Shown here one piece after another: positions 44,322 through 53,401 of a DNA stretch of 64,000 nucleotides. A program made the position numbers and the translations under genes. The stretch's first letter is position 1; every line of letters starts with the position of its first letter. The DNA comes from Dyadobacter sp. CY323 (GTDB taxonomy: Bacteria; Bacteroidota; Bacteroidia; Cytophagales; Spirosomataceae). The notes beneath the pieces were generated by a model. That model was not told where the DNA came from and ran no database searches. It worked only from the letters and a program-made list of their open reading frames with translations. Where the stretch lies: positions 62,001 to 126,000 of the forward strand of contig NZ_JAJUXH010000013.1 in NCBI RefSeq assembly GCF_021390245.1. Direction: 5' to 3'.

Positions 44322-46566
44322 AAATCAGCTTATCCGGCGTGATCGGCAGCTCGCGAATTCTCTTGCCTGTCGCATTGAAAACTGCATTCGCGATCGCGGG
44401 CGCGACGCCAATGATCGCGATCTCTCCCAAACCCTTACTACCCACCGGATCAGCCAGCAGATCAGGTTTATTTACAAAATAGACATCGATTTCTGGCACA
44501 TCTGCATGGACAGGGACGTGGTAGTCGGCCAAATCTTTTGTAATGTAGCGGCCAAACCGGTGATCCATCATCGCATCTTCTGTTAGTGCCATTCCGATGC
44601 CACCGGTCGCGCCGCCGATCATCTGGCTTGCGGCAGTTTTTGGACTTACGATCGTACCCGCATCCGCGCAGCAAACGATTTTTTTCACCCGCACCTGACC
44701 CGTAAACGGATGTACATGAACCATCGCAAAATGCATAGAGAATGCATTCATCGAGTATTTATTGCGGTTCTCGTCGGGCTTGGACTCGTTCGTGGTTTCT
44801 ATTTTATCAATGTTATTTTGTTTTAATAAATCACCAAGCGTCAGTTTTGCCGACTTTCCGCCGAGCTGGATTTCGGTTTTATCAAACATAAGATCATCCG
44901 GCTTCGCAGAAGTAAAAGCAGCATTGCCTTTGCCCGCAGCCATGGTAATGAGCTGTTCTTTTAAGGCATTGCACGCAGCCAGCACCGCAGGCCCCACGCT
45001 GTTCACCGTCGACGATCCGCCCTGTAATCCCGCATTTGGAAACGTTGAATTTCCGAGATGAAAAGTTATTTTCTCAGTAGGAAGTCCGGTCGTGTTCGAG
45101 GCGATCTGCACCATCGCTGTTCCTGTTCCCGGACCAATGTCCGTGATGGCGCAATGCATTACCAGGTTACCATCGCTGTCCAGCTCCGCGTGCACGGTCG
45201 CCGCATTTCTGTTAGCGCCAAAAGTCCCGGTTCCCATTCCATACCCCACCAGCCATTCTCCATCACGCAGGGAACCGGGCTTCAATTTTCTGTTTTCCCA
45301 GCCTATCCGCTTTTTGCCTTCCTCGTAACATTCCCGCATGTATTTGGTCGACCATGGCATATTTTTATCCGGGTCCGATTCGGTATAGTTTGCCAGCCTG
45401 AAATCAATCGGGTCCATGCCGATCTCATGCGCTACTTCGTCCATGGCGGATTCCAATGCAAAAGCGCCCGTCGCCTCGCCCGGCCCGCGCATCCAGATCG
45501 GGGTGGCCAGATTAAGCGGGAGAATCCTGTAACGCGTACTCACATTAGGCGATGCGTACATCATCCGCGTTTGCTGCAATGTGGATTCGGTGAATTCTTC
45601 GTAGCTGGAAGTCTGTCCAACAGAATGATGATTAATCGCCACCAGCTTTCCATCTTTTGTCGCGCCAACCTGAATTTTTTGCCACGTTCTTGGCCGGTAA
45701 CCGACCATGGTAAACATTTGCTCGCGGGTCAAAACCAACTTTACTGGTCGTTTGACCTGCTTGGCGGCAATGATCGCTGCGGTTTCGTGCGGCCAGTTGT
45801 GCAGTCCGTTACCAAATGCACCTCCTACGAAAGTGGCAATGCATTTTACATTTTCTTCGGGCAAATTCCATTCTTTGGCAAAGTTCTTCTGGGTCATTTT
45901 CGTACCCTGGACTTTGTCGTAAACAGTCAACTTATCGTCGGCTTCCCAATGCGCGGTGATCGACTGCAATTCCATGGGGTTATGCACTTCGGTTGGCAGC
46001 ACATATTCGGCTTCAAACTTGACAGGCGCACTTTCAAAGGCATTCTTCTCGCCGCGGTCGTAATCTGCGGTGGGCGATTTTGGGTTCTTTTTGCCCGAAG
46101 CTGGCAGCACCGCTTTTGCTGCATTTGCTTCCAGATCGGTCATGTGCTGTTCTTTATTATATTGGATTTTCACCAATGTTGCAGCGTGACGCGCCTTTTC
46201 AAAACTGGTCGCCACCACCGCCACAATAGGCTGATCGTTGGATACAATTTTATTATCAAAAAAAACACGGAGCGGCTGGCCTTGCGTTGATGGCTCAGAT
46301 GGGTGCTTGCCCTTGGGCTGGTAACCCGGCACTTTGATTGCATTTACATATGATATCACCGCCAGCACATCGGGCGCACGCTCAGCAGCTTTGGAATCAA
46401 TGCTTTTAATCGTTCCTTTTGCAATCCTGCTGCCAATCAGCACGGCATAAGCCATATTAGGCAATGCATATTCCGCGGAGTATTTGGCTGCGCCCGTCAC
46501 TTTCAAGCGACCGTCCACCCTATCGAGCGGTTTGTAATCTTTTTTATCAAAAAATGCTTCGTTCAT
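44320..46566 (-). CDS. Xanthine dehydrogenase/aldehyde oxidoreductase family, molybdenum-binding subunit (PaoC/YagR type)
   Basis: 748 residues. It begins KPLDRVDGRLKVTGAAKYSAEY, the family's N-terminal domain, and contains FVGGAFGNGL, GPGEATGAFALESAMDEVAHEIGMDPIDFR, GPGTGTAMVQIASNTTG and LQGGSSTVNSVGPAV, which form the molybdopterin-cytosine cofactor site. The C-terminal GSKGLGEIAIIGVAPAIANAVFNATG includes the catalytic Glu (GLGE). No leader is visible on this subunit; export may rely on the twin-arginine leader of the Fe-S subunit. Substrate is probably an aromatic or aliphatic aldehyde, judged by the PaoABC family. Confidence 0.9.
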   Translation of the reverse strand: MNEAFFDKKDYKPLDRVDGRLKVTGAAKYSAEYALPNMAYAVLIGSRIAKGTIKSIDSKAAERAPDVLAVISYVNAIKVPGYQPKGKHPSEPSTQGQPLRVFFDNKIVSNDQPIVAVVATSFEKARHAATLVKIQYNKEQHMTDLEANAAKAVLPASGKKNPKSPTADYDRGEKNAFESAPVKFEAEYVLPTEVHNPMELQSITAHWEADDKLTVYDKVQGTKMTQKNFAKEWNLPEENVKCIATFVGGAFGNGLHNWPHETAAIIAAKQVKRPVKLVLTREQMFTMVGYRPRTWQKIQVGATKDGKLVAINHHSVGQTSSYEEFTESTLQQTRMMYASPNVSTRYRILPLNLATPIWMRGPGEATGAFALESAMDEVAHEIGMDPIDFRLANYTESDPDKNMPWSTKYMRECYEEGKKRIGWENRKLKPGSLRDGEWLVGYGMGTGTFGANRNAATVHAELDSDGNLVMHCAITDIGPGTGTAMVQIASNTTGLPTEKITFHLGNSTFPNAGLQGGSSTVNSVGPAVLAACNALKEQLITMAAGKGNAAFTSAKPDDLMFDKTEIQLGGKSAKLTLGDLLKQNNIDKIETTNESKPDENRNKYSMNAFSMHFAMVHVHPFTGQVRVKKIVCCADAGTIVSPKTAASQMIGGATGGIGMALTEDAMMDHRFGRYITKDLADYHVPVHADVPEIDVYFVNKPDLLADPVGSKGLGEIAIIGVAPAIANAVFNATGKRIRELPITPDKLI

Positions 46567-46592
46567 AATCTTTTCAATTCAGGGTTAAGGAG

Positions 46593-47576
46593 TTACACCA
46601 GGCCAGCTGCGTTTTTCAATGCTTCCACAATCACATTCGGGCCAAGTTTCAGTTTGAATGCATTGTATTTAAATGCCTTCGCACCTTGCATTGCAATTTT
46701 CGCCGCCTGCCTGAAAGTCTCCTCCGTAGCCGGTTTTCCCGCCAATGCTTGTTCCGCTTCTTTTAATCGCCACGGCTTGTGTGCCACGCCGCCCATTGCC
46801 AGCCTCGCCTCCTTGATCACCTTCCCATCCATATGCAAAGCCGCCGCCACCGACACCAGTGCGAATGCATAGGAAGCACGGTCGCGCACTTTCATATAAT
46901 GTGCATTTTTGTTAAATGCATTGTCCGGGATTTCCACCGAAATGATCATTTCATTGTTTTGAAGTGTGTTATCTTTTTCTGGCTGATTGCCGGGAAGCCG
47001 GTGAAATTCTTCGAAAGGAATCCGTCTCTCGCCTTTTGGCCCGGCTACCACTACACTCGCATCCAATGCGACCAATGCAATGCACATATCGCTCGGGTGC
47101 ACGGCGATACACTTGTCGCTCGTGCCAAAAATGGCGTGCATTCTGTTCAACCCTTGCAATGCGCCGCAGCCTGAGCCCGGTTCGCGTTTGTTGCAAGGCA
47201 ATGCAGTATCGTAAAAATAAGGACAACGCGTCCGCTGCATCATGTTCCCGCCCACGGTCGCCATATTCCTGATCTGCGCGGACGCGCCTGCATTCAATGC
47301 CTGGGAAAGCAGCGGATGTTTTTCAATGATCAGCTTATTATCGGCGACTGCACTGTTTAGCGCCAGTGCACCGATGCTGGTTTTGCCATTTTGCTGCTGA
47401 ATGTCTTTAAGCGGGACCATATTAATGTCCACCAGTTTGGTTGGCGCGGTAACGTTCCGTTTCATCAAATCCACGAGGTTGGTGCCCCCGGCGATGAATC
47501 TTGCATTGCTGTTGTTTGCCAAACCGCTTATTGCCGCTTTCGCAGTTGTAACACGCTCGTATTGAAATTGTATCAT
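46593..47576 (-). CDS. Molybdenum hydroxylase FAD-binding subunit (PaoB/YagS type)
   Basis: 327 residues. The FAD-binding segments FIAGGTNLVDLMKRNV and NMATVGGNMMQRTRCPYFYD are typical; a Cys-rich insertion (RCPYFYDTALPCNKREPGSGCGA) corresponds to the extra [4Fe-4S] cluster ligands of PaoB-like subunits. The middle YMKVRDRASYAFALVSVAAAL and GGVAHKPWRLKEAEQAL belong to the CO-dehydrogenase flavoprotein C-terminal domain. It passes electrons from the molybdenum subunit via FAD. It overlaps the Fe-S subunit gene by 4 bp. Confidence 0.9.
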   Translation of the reverse strand: MIQFQYERVTTAKAAISGLANNSNARFIAGGTNLVDLMKRNVTAPTKLVDINMVPLKDIQQQNGKTSIGALALNSAVADNKLIIEKHPLLSQALNAGASAQIRNMATVGGNMMQRTRCPYFYDTALPCNKREPGSGCGALQGLNRMHAIFGTSDKCIAVHPSDMCIALVALDASVVVAGPKGERRIPFEEFHRLPGNQPEKDNTLQNNEMIISVEIPDNAFNKNAHYMKVRDRASYAFALVSVAAALHMDGKVIKEARLAMGGVAHKPWRLKEAEQALAGKPATEETFRQAAKIAMQGAKAFKYNAFKLKLGPNVIVEALKNAAGLV

Positions 47577-48208
47577 GATTTCTGCCCCCCGTTTTTAACT
47601 TCTTGAATCGCCTTCACAATGTTGGGATATGCACCGCAGCGGCAAATGTTCCCGCTCATAAACTCCCGGATATCCGCCTCATTGCTGGCATGACCTTCAT
47701 TAATGCAGGCCACCGCTGACATAATTTGTCCGGGCGTGCAGTAACCGCATTGGAAACCGTCGTGTTTGATAAAAGCCTGCTGCATCGGATGCAGCTCCTC
47801 TCCTTTTGCCAAACCTTCAATGGTCGTAACTTCCTGTCCTTCATGCATAACCGCCAGGCTGAGGCACGAAAGTACGCGCTGACCATTCACATGCACGGTG
47901 CAGGCTCCGCACTGACCATAATCACATCCTTTTTTGGTTCCGGTCAAATCCAGCTGCTCGCGTAATGTGTCCAAAAGCGTTGAACGCGGCTCTACATTAA
48001 GCTGCTTCTTGACGCCATTGACCGTCACATTGACGGGTGTAGTTTCAAACGCCGCGCTGATTTTTTCTCCAAGATTATGCTCCGCAGCTTTGGCAACGGC
48101 AACAGGGGCGACAGCTATTGCAGTCAGAATAGAAGACTTTTTGAGAAAATCTCTTCGCGATTCGCTGCCTTCCCGCTCAGGTTCATATTTTGATTTGCTT
48201 TTGTCCAT
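47573..48208 (-). CDS. Molybdenum hydroxylase [2Fe-2S] subunit with twin-arginine leader (PaoA/YagT type)
   Basis: 211 residues. A twin-arginine leader (SRRDFLKKSSILTAIAVAPVAVA) shows export of the folded enzyme to the periplasm. Two [2Fe-2S] clusters are seen: the plant-type site C-x4-C-x2-C in CDYGQCGACTVHVNGQRVLSC, and the second in CGYCTPGQIM ... GNICRCGAYPNI. This is the first gene of the three-subunit operon (Fe-S, FAD, Mo), in the same order as the E. coli paoABC genes. Confidence 0.92.
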   Translation of the reverse strand: MDKSKSKYEPEREGSESRRDFLKKSSILTAIAVAPVAVAKAAEHNLGEKISAAFETTPVNVTVNGVKKQLNVEPRSTLLDTLREQLDLTGTKKGCDYGQCGACTVHVNGQRVLSCLSLAVMHEGQEVTTIEGLAKGEELHPMQQAFIKHDGFQCGYCTPGQIMSAVACINEGHASNEADIREFMSGNICRCGAYPNIVKAIQEVKNGGQKS

Positions 48209-48303
48209 GGTGATAAGTGTAATTGTGCGGTTGTTCTATAAAAATCAATCCAGGGCCTGACCGATCAGCGTTTGATTGAAATGGACATCGATTGTCCCGA
48301 AGT

Positions 48304-48870
48304 TTATATGTTCTTCACAACTTTTGCAGGAACGCCTGCTACGACGGTATTAGGCGGCACATCGCGGCTGACCACCGCACCGGCTGCGACGATTGCATTT
48401 TCTCCAACACTCACTCCCGGAAGTATCGTTGCTCCCGCCCCGATCCAGGCATTTCGCTTGATAACGACCGGTTGCAGAAGAAGCGTAGTCCGGTCGGCAG
48501 GGTCTATCGGATGGTTTTCGGAAGTAATGTTGACCCGCGGCCCGATTTGTACGTTGTCTTCAATCGTGATCCCGCCAATATCCAGAAATGAGCAAGCATG
48601 ATTGATAAAAACGTCTTTGCCCAAACTAATGAACCGGCCGAAATTGGTGTAAAACGGAGGGAATATGGTTGTCGAATCGTCAATTTCAGTTCCAATAATT
48701 TCGCTCAGCTTCTTCCTCACCTGATCCAGATCCAATGCCGACGCATTCATTTCCACACATAGCCGGATCGTCCGGGAAACCACCTCTCCAAACTTTCCAT
48801 ATTCGGCATCTTCTTTCCGGATCGGCTCACCCGCCCGCATTCTTTCGAAGATATCTTTGTCTGTGTTCAT
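48304..48870 (-). CDS. Left-handed beta-helix O-acetyltransferase (Maa/LacA-like)
   Basis: 188 residues. The hexapeptide-repeat pattern starts with [46 protein letters not shown] and ends with [31 protein letters not shown], the typical Maa/LacA finish. These enzymes acetylate sugars or small hydroxyl compounds using acetyl-CoA. The start overlaps the cyclophilin-like gene by 4 bp, so it belongs to that operon. Substrate unknown. Confidence 0.85.
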   Translation of the reverse strand: MNTDKDIFERMRAGEPIRKEDAEYGKFGEVVSRTIRLCVEMNASALDLDQVRKKLSEIIGTEIDDSTTIFPPFYTNFGRFISLGKDVFINHACSFLDIGGITIEDNVQIGPRVNITSENHPIDPADRTTLLLQPVVIKRNAWIGAGATILPGVSVGENAIVAAGAVVSRDVPPNTVVAGVPAKVVKNI

Positions 48871-49394
48871 TTTTTTGATTCCAATTCAAAAGTCACCGTC
48901 ACATTACCCGTGCCAACCGCTGCATCAAGTCCAGCCGTGTCATCAATGCGCCCAAGTCTGGTGTATGAATACTGTGTGGGGAAGCTTTTATAAAAAAGCA
49001 CCAGCACGTTGGAGCCGTAAAGCATCAGGTCGCCATTCCGGATGTTTCCGGGGTTTGAAGCGTTTGCCGGAAGGTTTGACGGGAAGTTATAAAGCTTCTC
49101 ATTTCCGTTCAGTTCACTCATACTGACTGTCAGCGGGAGCTTTGCTTTGAATGCGGTTGCGGTCGGACTATCCAGGAGGGTCGCGGTAAAGGTTTTTGAA
49201 CCAATCGTGATCCTTAACCGGCTGGTTGAGTCAGCAGGAAGCGTGCCGGTTTCTTCCAGTTCCTCTTCTGAACTTGCCTCGGAAATGTTGTCGTCTGTTT
49301 TACAAGCCATGATGCCGAGTAAAAATAGGCTGAGCGCCCATGCCAGCCATTGTTGTTTTGTTATGAATGTTTTTTGGAATGCGTTTTTCATCAT
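48867..49394 (-). CDS. Cyclophilin-like fold lipoprotein
   Basis: 175 residues with a lipoprotein leader ([12 protein letters not shown]). The mature domain ([33 protein letters not shown], then [16 protein letters not shown] and [18 protein letters not shown]) matches the cyclophilin_like (TM1367/YtxC-type) beta-barrel, which has the fold of cyclophilin without known isomerase activity. Both ends overlap neighbours by 4 bp, showing a tightly coupled operon. Confidence 0.8.
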   Translation of the reverse strand: MMKNAFQKTFITKQQWLAWALSLFLLGIMACKTDDNISEASSEEELEETGTLPADSTSRLRITIGSKTFTATLLDSPTATAFKAKLPLTVSMSELNGNEKLYNFPSNLPANASNPGNIRNGDLMLYGSNVLVLFYKSFPTQYSYTRLGRIDDTAGLDAAVGTGNVTVTFELESKK

Positions 49395-50455
49395 TTCAGT
49401 TTTTTAAAAATTTCCAGCATTGTCTCCTGATCAAGTGAATGCATATCTACCAGCTTCAAGGATTTCACCATTTTAAGCGTAGTCGTTTTGTAATGCTGGA
49501 AGTGCTGGGTTTTTAAATGGGATTGGTAAGCAGCGCTATCGGCATATATCTCAACAATCCGGATCTGCGTCGGCTGGTCCTTCGCATTCATCGGAAAAAT
49601 CGCGATCACGCCGGGTTCCTTTTCGATAGACGCGGACGACTCTTCTTTCAGGATAGCATTATACTCATTCAGAAATTCCGGAACGATTTCGATTTCAGAG
49701 ATCCGCACCATCATATCCTGTTCAATGACAGGAGTAACGGGTTTTAAAATGGCTTTTCTTAATGTATTTGCCTGGGTTCTGTTTATAAACTTTTCAATCA
49801 GCTCCGCTACATCAGCTAGTTCATTTTCAGTAATGCCAATGTTGGTCCCCATTTTCACGTGAGATTGCAATTGTGACTCAACGCCTGTCATAGATGCCAA
49901 TGCAGAAATGGTTACCAGCTCCCGTTGCTGCATGGTCAGCACGTTGCTTTCAAAAATATCGGCGAACAGGTGTTCCTTCAAAAATGCGTCAATCCTTGGA
50001 GCAAATTCTCCGAAACCTGGTGCTGGTTTAGTCTGCGGTGTTTTGGTGAGTTGTTCCAAAACTTTTCGCCCCTGCTCGTATTTGTCCGTTGCGTTCTTAT
50101 TGGCAATGGCTGGCTTCCGCTGCTTATCCTTGATGCCATTCGCCTTCCTCTTTTCAACCACATTCATCAGCGTACCGATTGCGTTCAGACTTCTGGGAAA
50201 ACCTGCATAAGCATAAAGCTGGACTAGTATTTCTTTGGTCTCTTCAATGGTTAACCCGGCATCAAGACCTGCATTAAGCTGCAAAGGCAAGTTTTGCATA
50301 TCGCCGGTTGCTGTTAGTGCTGCAATGGTCGCAATGCTTTGCTGCTGAGGAGTTAACGTCCATTTATGGTCTGTATCAGGCTGTGCATTCATACCGTTCA
50401 TTTTCAACATAAGCATCAGAAGCAATATCCAAACCTGCATTTTATTTCGGCCCAT
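49391..50455 (-). CDS. Exported carboxymuconolactone decarboxylase-like protein with C-terminal monooxygenase-like domain
   Basis: Start at the ATG at 50455, giving 354 residues with a leader (MQVWILLLMLMLKMNGMNAQ); a start at 50485 would overlap the cupin gene. Two CMD-type helical units follow: LTPQQQSIATIAALTATGD ... EETKEILVQLYAYAGFPRSLNAIGTL and NVLTMQQRELVTISALASMTGVESQLQSHVKMGTNIGITENEL. The C-terminal 100 residues (VRISEIEIVPEFLNEYNAILKEE) are an antibiotic-biosynthesis-monooxygenase-like domain. Most CMD proteins are cytoplasmic; a leader is unusual. Function may involve peroxide or quinone chemistry. Confidence 0.78.
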   Translation of the reverse strand: MGRNKMQVWILLLMLMLKMNGMNAQPDTDHKWTLTPQQQSIATIAALTATGDMQNLPLQLNAGLDAGLTIEETKEILVQLYAYAGFPRSLNAIGTLMNVVEKRKANGIKDKQRKPAIANKNATDKYEQGRKVLEQLTKTPQTKPAPGFGEFAPRIDAFLKEHLFADIFESNVLTMQQRELVTISALASMTGVESQLQSHVKMGTNIGITENELADVAELIEKFINRTQANTLRKAILKPVTPVIEQDMMVRISEIEIVPEFLNEYNAILKEESSASIEKEPGVIAIFPMNAKDQPTQIRIVEIYADSAAYQSHLKTQHFQHYKTTTLKMVKSLKLVDMHSLDQETMLEIFKKLK

Positions 50456-50465
50456 GTTGATCGTT

Positions 50466-50969
50466 TTATTGTTCGTTAACTGCATTGTAATCTTCTTCCA
50501 AAACCGGCTTTAACCAAACTACATTGGTCTCCCCTTCATAGTTGGTGATTGCGATATGCACCATTTTGGTATTTGCCGCAGCTCCGTGCCAATGCTCTGT
50601 GTTTTCAGGAATGTTGATGACGTCGCCTTTTTTAATGGGCCGCGCTGTTTTACCTTTTTCCTGATAAAAACCATTTCCTTCGGTAACGATCAAAACCTGT
50701 CCCCGCGGATGCGTGTGCCAGATGGTGCGTGCACCCGGTTCGAAGGTTACGCTGCCCATCAAAAAGTCATTGTTTTTATCTTTTGCTATAAGCGGCGTCA
50801 GGAACGCGTTCCCTGTGAAATAGCTGTCCGGCAATTTGTCTCCCTTTGGAAAAAGAGCGCTGTTTTGATCTGTCATTTTCGTTGAATTTTTAGTTGTCTT
50901 ACATGCTGACCCTGGCAACAATGTCCCGATAATGAGTACGATTGTTGTTAATTTGATGAAATACCTCAT
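50466..50969 (-). CDS. Cupin-domain lipoprotein
   Basis: 167 residues with a lipoprotein leader (VLIIGTLLPGSAC). The cupin domain has motif 1 (GARTIWHTHPRGQVLIVTEGNGFYQEKGK, with His-His-Glu metal ligands) and motif 2 (GDVINIPENTEHWHGA). It is close to the cupins found with CMD proteins in transcription units of oxidoreductases. First gene of the minus-strand operon, divergent from the AraC regulator. Confidence 0.85.
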   Translation of the reverse strand: MRYFIKLTTIVLIIGTLLPGSACKTTKNSTKMTDQNSALFPKGDKLPDSYFTGNAFLTPLIAKDKNNDFLMGSVTFEPGARTIWHTHPRGQVLIVTEGNGFYQEKGKTARPIKKGDVINIPENTEHWHGAAANTKMVHIAITNYEGETNVVWLKPVLEEDYNAVNEQ

Positions 50970-51133
50970 AGTTGCAGTTTAGATTAATGGGCTGAATTTC
51001 AACCCGTTTAATACCCTCTAATTCAATGCCAAAGGTCGGGTATACAGCCCGCCGGTTTTTATATACATTACTGGTTTGTTTACCACTTTTACTGATCCGG
51101 CATGTAACATGGCCGACCGCGAAAGGGAACCGC

Positions 51134-51141
51134 TATATTTG
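51134..51141 (+). promoter_or_regulatory. Candidate -7 element of the AraC regulator gene
   Basis: TATATTTG matches TAnnTTTG exactly. No good -33 TTTG is visible. With a start near 51148, the ATG at 51143 could not be used, supporting 51161. Confidence 0.35.
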
Positions 51142-51160
51142 AATGATAATCAGCAAGGAT

Positions 51161-52057
51161 ATGGAGCAAGTAGAAAGGATTGATACGGTAAAGCAGTACA
51201 ACGATTGGATTGGCGTGGACACGCTGCATCCTCTGGTAAGTGTGATCAATTTCAACGAGATCCCTACTGTTCAGCATTTCCGGCGCTACATGGGCATTTA
51301 TGCGGTGTTTATGAAAAACATCAAGTGCGGCGATATCATGTATGGTTGCCAGCCGTACGATTACGAAGATGGAACACTGGTTTTTGTATCGCCCGGGCAG
51401 GTTTACGGCATTGATAGCAAGGGTAAGGTCACGAAACCATCGGGATATGCACTGGTTTTCCATCCCGATCTGATCGCAGGAACGCATTTGGGAAAAATGA
51501 TCAAGGATTATTCGTTTTTTTCTTATGAGGTAAATGAAGCATTGCATTTATCCAAAAAAGAAAGAGAAACCATTGCCGATTGCTTTGAGAAGATCGCTGC
51601 GGAGATTGATCAGAACATTGACAAGCATAGCAAAACGCTCATTGTTTCCAATATCGAATTGTTCCTGAACTACTGCATGCGATTTTATGACCGGCAGTTT
51701 ATTACCCGCGGCAATGTGAACAAAGATATTCTAATGCGTTTCGAAGCCTTGCTGCAAGATTATTTTAAGTCAGGCAAAACACAGACATTGGGCCTGCCAA
51801 GTGTTGCTTACTGCGCCGATATGCTGCATCTGTCCGCCAACTACTTCGGCGACCTCATCAAAAAAGAGACAGGCCACACCGCGCTGGATTTTATTCAATC
51901 AAGATTAATAGAAGAAGCAAAAGTGAAGATCTTCGAGGTCAATATGTCGTTCGGAGAAATCGCCTACCAGCTCGGATTCAAATACCAGCAGCATTTCACC
52001 CGCCTCTTTAAACAAAAGACCGGCGTGACGCCGAACGAATACCGGAGTTTGAACTAA
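51161..52057 (+). CDS. AraC family transcriptional regulator
   Basis: 298 residues from the ATG at 51161, which follows AGCAAGGAT; an ATG at 51143 in the same frame is an alternative. The N-terminal part is a cupin-like sensing domain (LVSVINFNEIPTVQHFRRYM ... GTLVFVSPGQVYGI). The C-terminal AraC double helix-turn-helix has LPSVAYCADMLHLSANYFGDLIKKETGHTALDFI and IAYQLGFKYQQHFTRLFKQKTGVTPNEYRS. It is divergent from the cupin-CMD-cyclophilin-acetyltransferase operon, so is the likely local regulator. Confidence 0.9.
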   Translation: MEQVERIDTVKQYNDWIGVDTLHPLVSVINFNEIPTVQHFRRYMGIYAVFMKNIKCGDIMYGCQPYDYEDGTLVFVSPGQVYGIDSKGKVTKPSGYALVFHPDLIAGTHLGKMIKDYSFFSYEVNEALHLSKKERETIADCFEKIAAEIDQNIDKHSKTLIVSNIELFLNYCMRFYDRQFITRGNVNKDILMRFEALLQDYFKSGKTQTLGLPSVAYCADMLHLSANYFGDLIKKETGHTALDFIQSRLIEEAKVKIFEVNMSFGEIAYQLGFKYQQHFTRLFKQKTGVTPNEYRSLN

Positions 52058-52114
52058 ACTTGAAGCGGGTACGCATTTTGTGTGGCGGAACACATTTACC
52101 CATTAGTTAACTTC

Positions 52115-53374
52115 ATGAATATTCCCGCATTGACCGCATTCAAAAGCCGCAATTACAGGCTGTTTTTTGCCGGGCAAACGATTTCACTCCTCGGCACCTG
52201 GATGCAAAAAACGGCGGTTAGCTGGGTCATTTACTCACTGACGCACTCTAAATTCATGCTCGGCGTCAGTATTTTTGCCACCCTTTTCCCCTCCGCCGTG
52301 CTGACTCCCTTCGGAGGCGTCATTTCTGACCGCTATAACCGGTACCGCGTGTTGGTAATCACTCAGATCTTATCAATGCTGCAGGCGGTGGCGCTGACGC
52401 TGGTTGTTTACTTCGACAATTATGCAGTTTGGGAAATTATTTCGCTGAGTGTGGTGCTTGGGCTCATCAATGCATTTGATGTGCCAGCCCGCCAGTCGCT
52501 GGTGTATGAGCTGGTGGATGATAAAAAGAATCTTCCCAACGCACTGGCGCTCAATTCTTCCATGGTTAACCTGTCCAAACTGATCGGACCGGCGATTGCC
52601 GGGGTGGCCATTGAGCGGTTTGGCGAAGTGGTTTGCTTTGGTGCAAATGCACTCAGTTTCATCGCCGTTATCAGCTCACTGCTTATGATCCGCCTGCCGA
52701 AATTCCAGCCGGTCAAACATACCAAAAATATCCTGGGCGAACTTGCCGAAGGCTTGGTCTACATCAGACAGACGCCCGAAATCCGCTACATTATCATTAT
52801 GCTAGCACTCGTGAGCCTGTTGGTGCTGCCATTCAACAGCCTGATGCCCATTTACGCCAAAGATATTTTCCAGGGTACAGCCTCCACATTCGGGCTGCTC
52901 GACAGTGCCATTGGTTTCGGCGCGCTAGCCGGTGCCATTTTTCTTGCGACGCTGAAACCCGGCACAAACCTCAGCAGAATTTTGGCGATCAACACATTTG
53001 TTTTCGGCGCAGGCTTGATCCTGTTTTCTTACACCAGCCTGTATCCGCTGGCACTTGTATTCATAGCGGTCGGCGCATTTGGTATGATGTCGCAAACTAC
53101 CATCAGTAATACGCTGATACAGACGTCGGTAACTCCGGCAATGCGCGGACGTGTGATCAGTATTTTTGTAATGGCCTTTTCCGGAGGAGTGCCCATCGGC
53201 AGCCTGGTTGTGAGCTACATTTCGCAGCATATCGGCGTGCAAGCGACCGTGCTAGGGCAAGGAATTCTCGCATTGGTTATCGGAATAATGCACGTCCGTT
53301 ATCTTAAAAAGAAAAAAGCCCGCCAGCCCGTTGCCCTTTCCAGAAAGCTCAACGAAGAAATTCCCCAGGTTTGA
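52115..53374 (+). CDS. MFS transporter (exporter-like)
   Basis: 419 residues from the ATG at 52115; a GTG at 52082 is possible but leaves an odd polar start. Twelve hydrophobic segments with the MFS loop GGVISDRYNRYRVL. The pattern NYRLFFAGQTISLLGTWMQKTAVSWVIYSLTHS and DVPARQSLVYELVDDKKNLPNALALNSSMVNLSKLIGPAIAG marks the enterobactin-exporter-type (EntS/MFS_3) subgroup. Likely exports small molecules; no substrate known. It follows the AraC regulator by 57 bp. Confidence 0.88.
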   Translation: MNIPALTAFKSRNYRLFFAGQTISLLGTWMQKTAVSWVIYSLTHSKFMLGVSIFATLFPSAVLTPFGGVISDRYNRYRVLVITQILSMLQAVALTLVVYFDNYAVWEIISLSVVLGLINAFDVPARQSLVYELVDDKKNLPNALALNSSMVNLSKLIGPAIAGVAIERFGEVVCFGANALSFIAVISSLLMIRLPKFQPVKHTKNILGELAEGLVYIRQTPEIRYIIIMLALVSLLVLPFNSLMPIYAKDIFQGTASTFGLLDSAIGFGALAGAIFLATLKPGTNLSRILAINTFVFGAGLILFSYTSLYPLALVFIAVGAFGMMSQTTISNTLIQTSVTPAMRGRVISIFVMAFSGGVPIGSLVVSYISQHIGVQATVLGQGILALVIGIMHVRYLKKKKARQPVALSRKLNEEIPQV

Positions 53375-53401
53375 CAAATCGGGACCTGCATTCACTGATA
53401 C

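Noticed and set aside
45058-46290. A 410-codon open frame on the plus strand opposite the molybdenum-hydroxylase gene.
   Set aside because: It is the complement shadow of a strongly conserved gene; its translation is His/Arg/Phe-rich without domains or leader.
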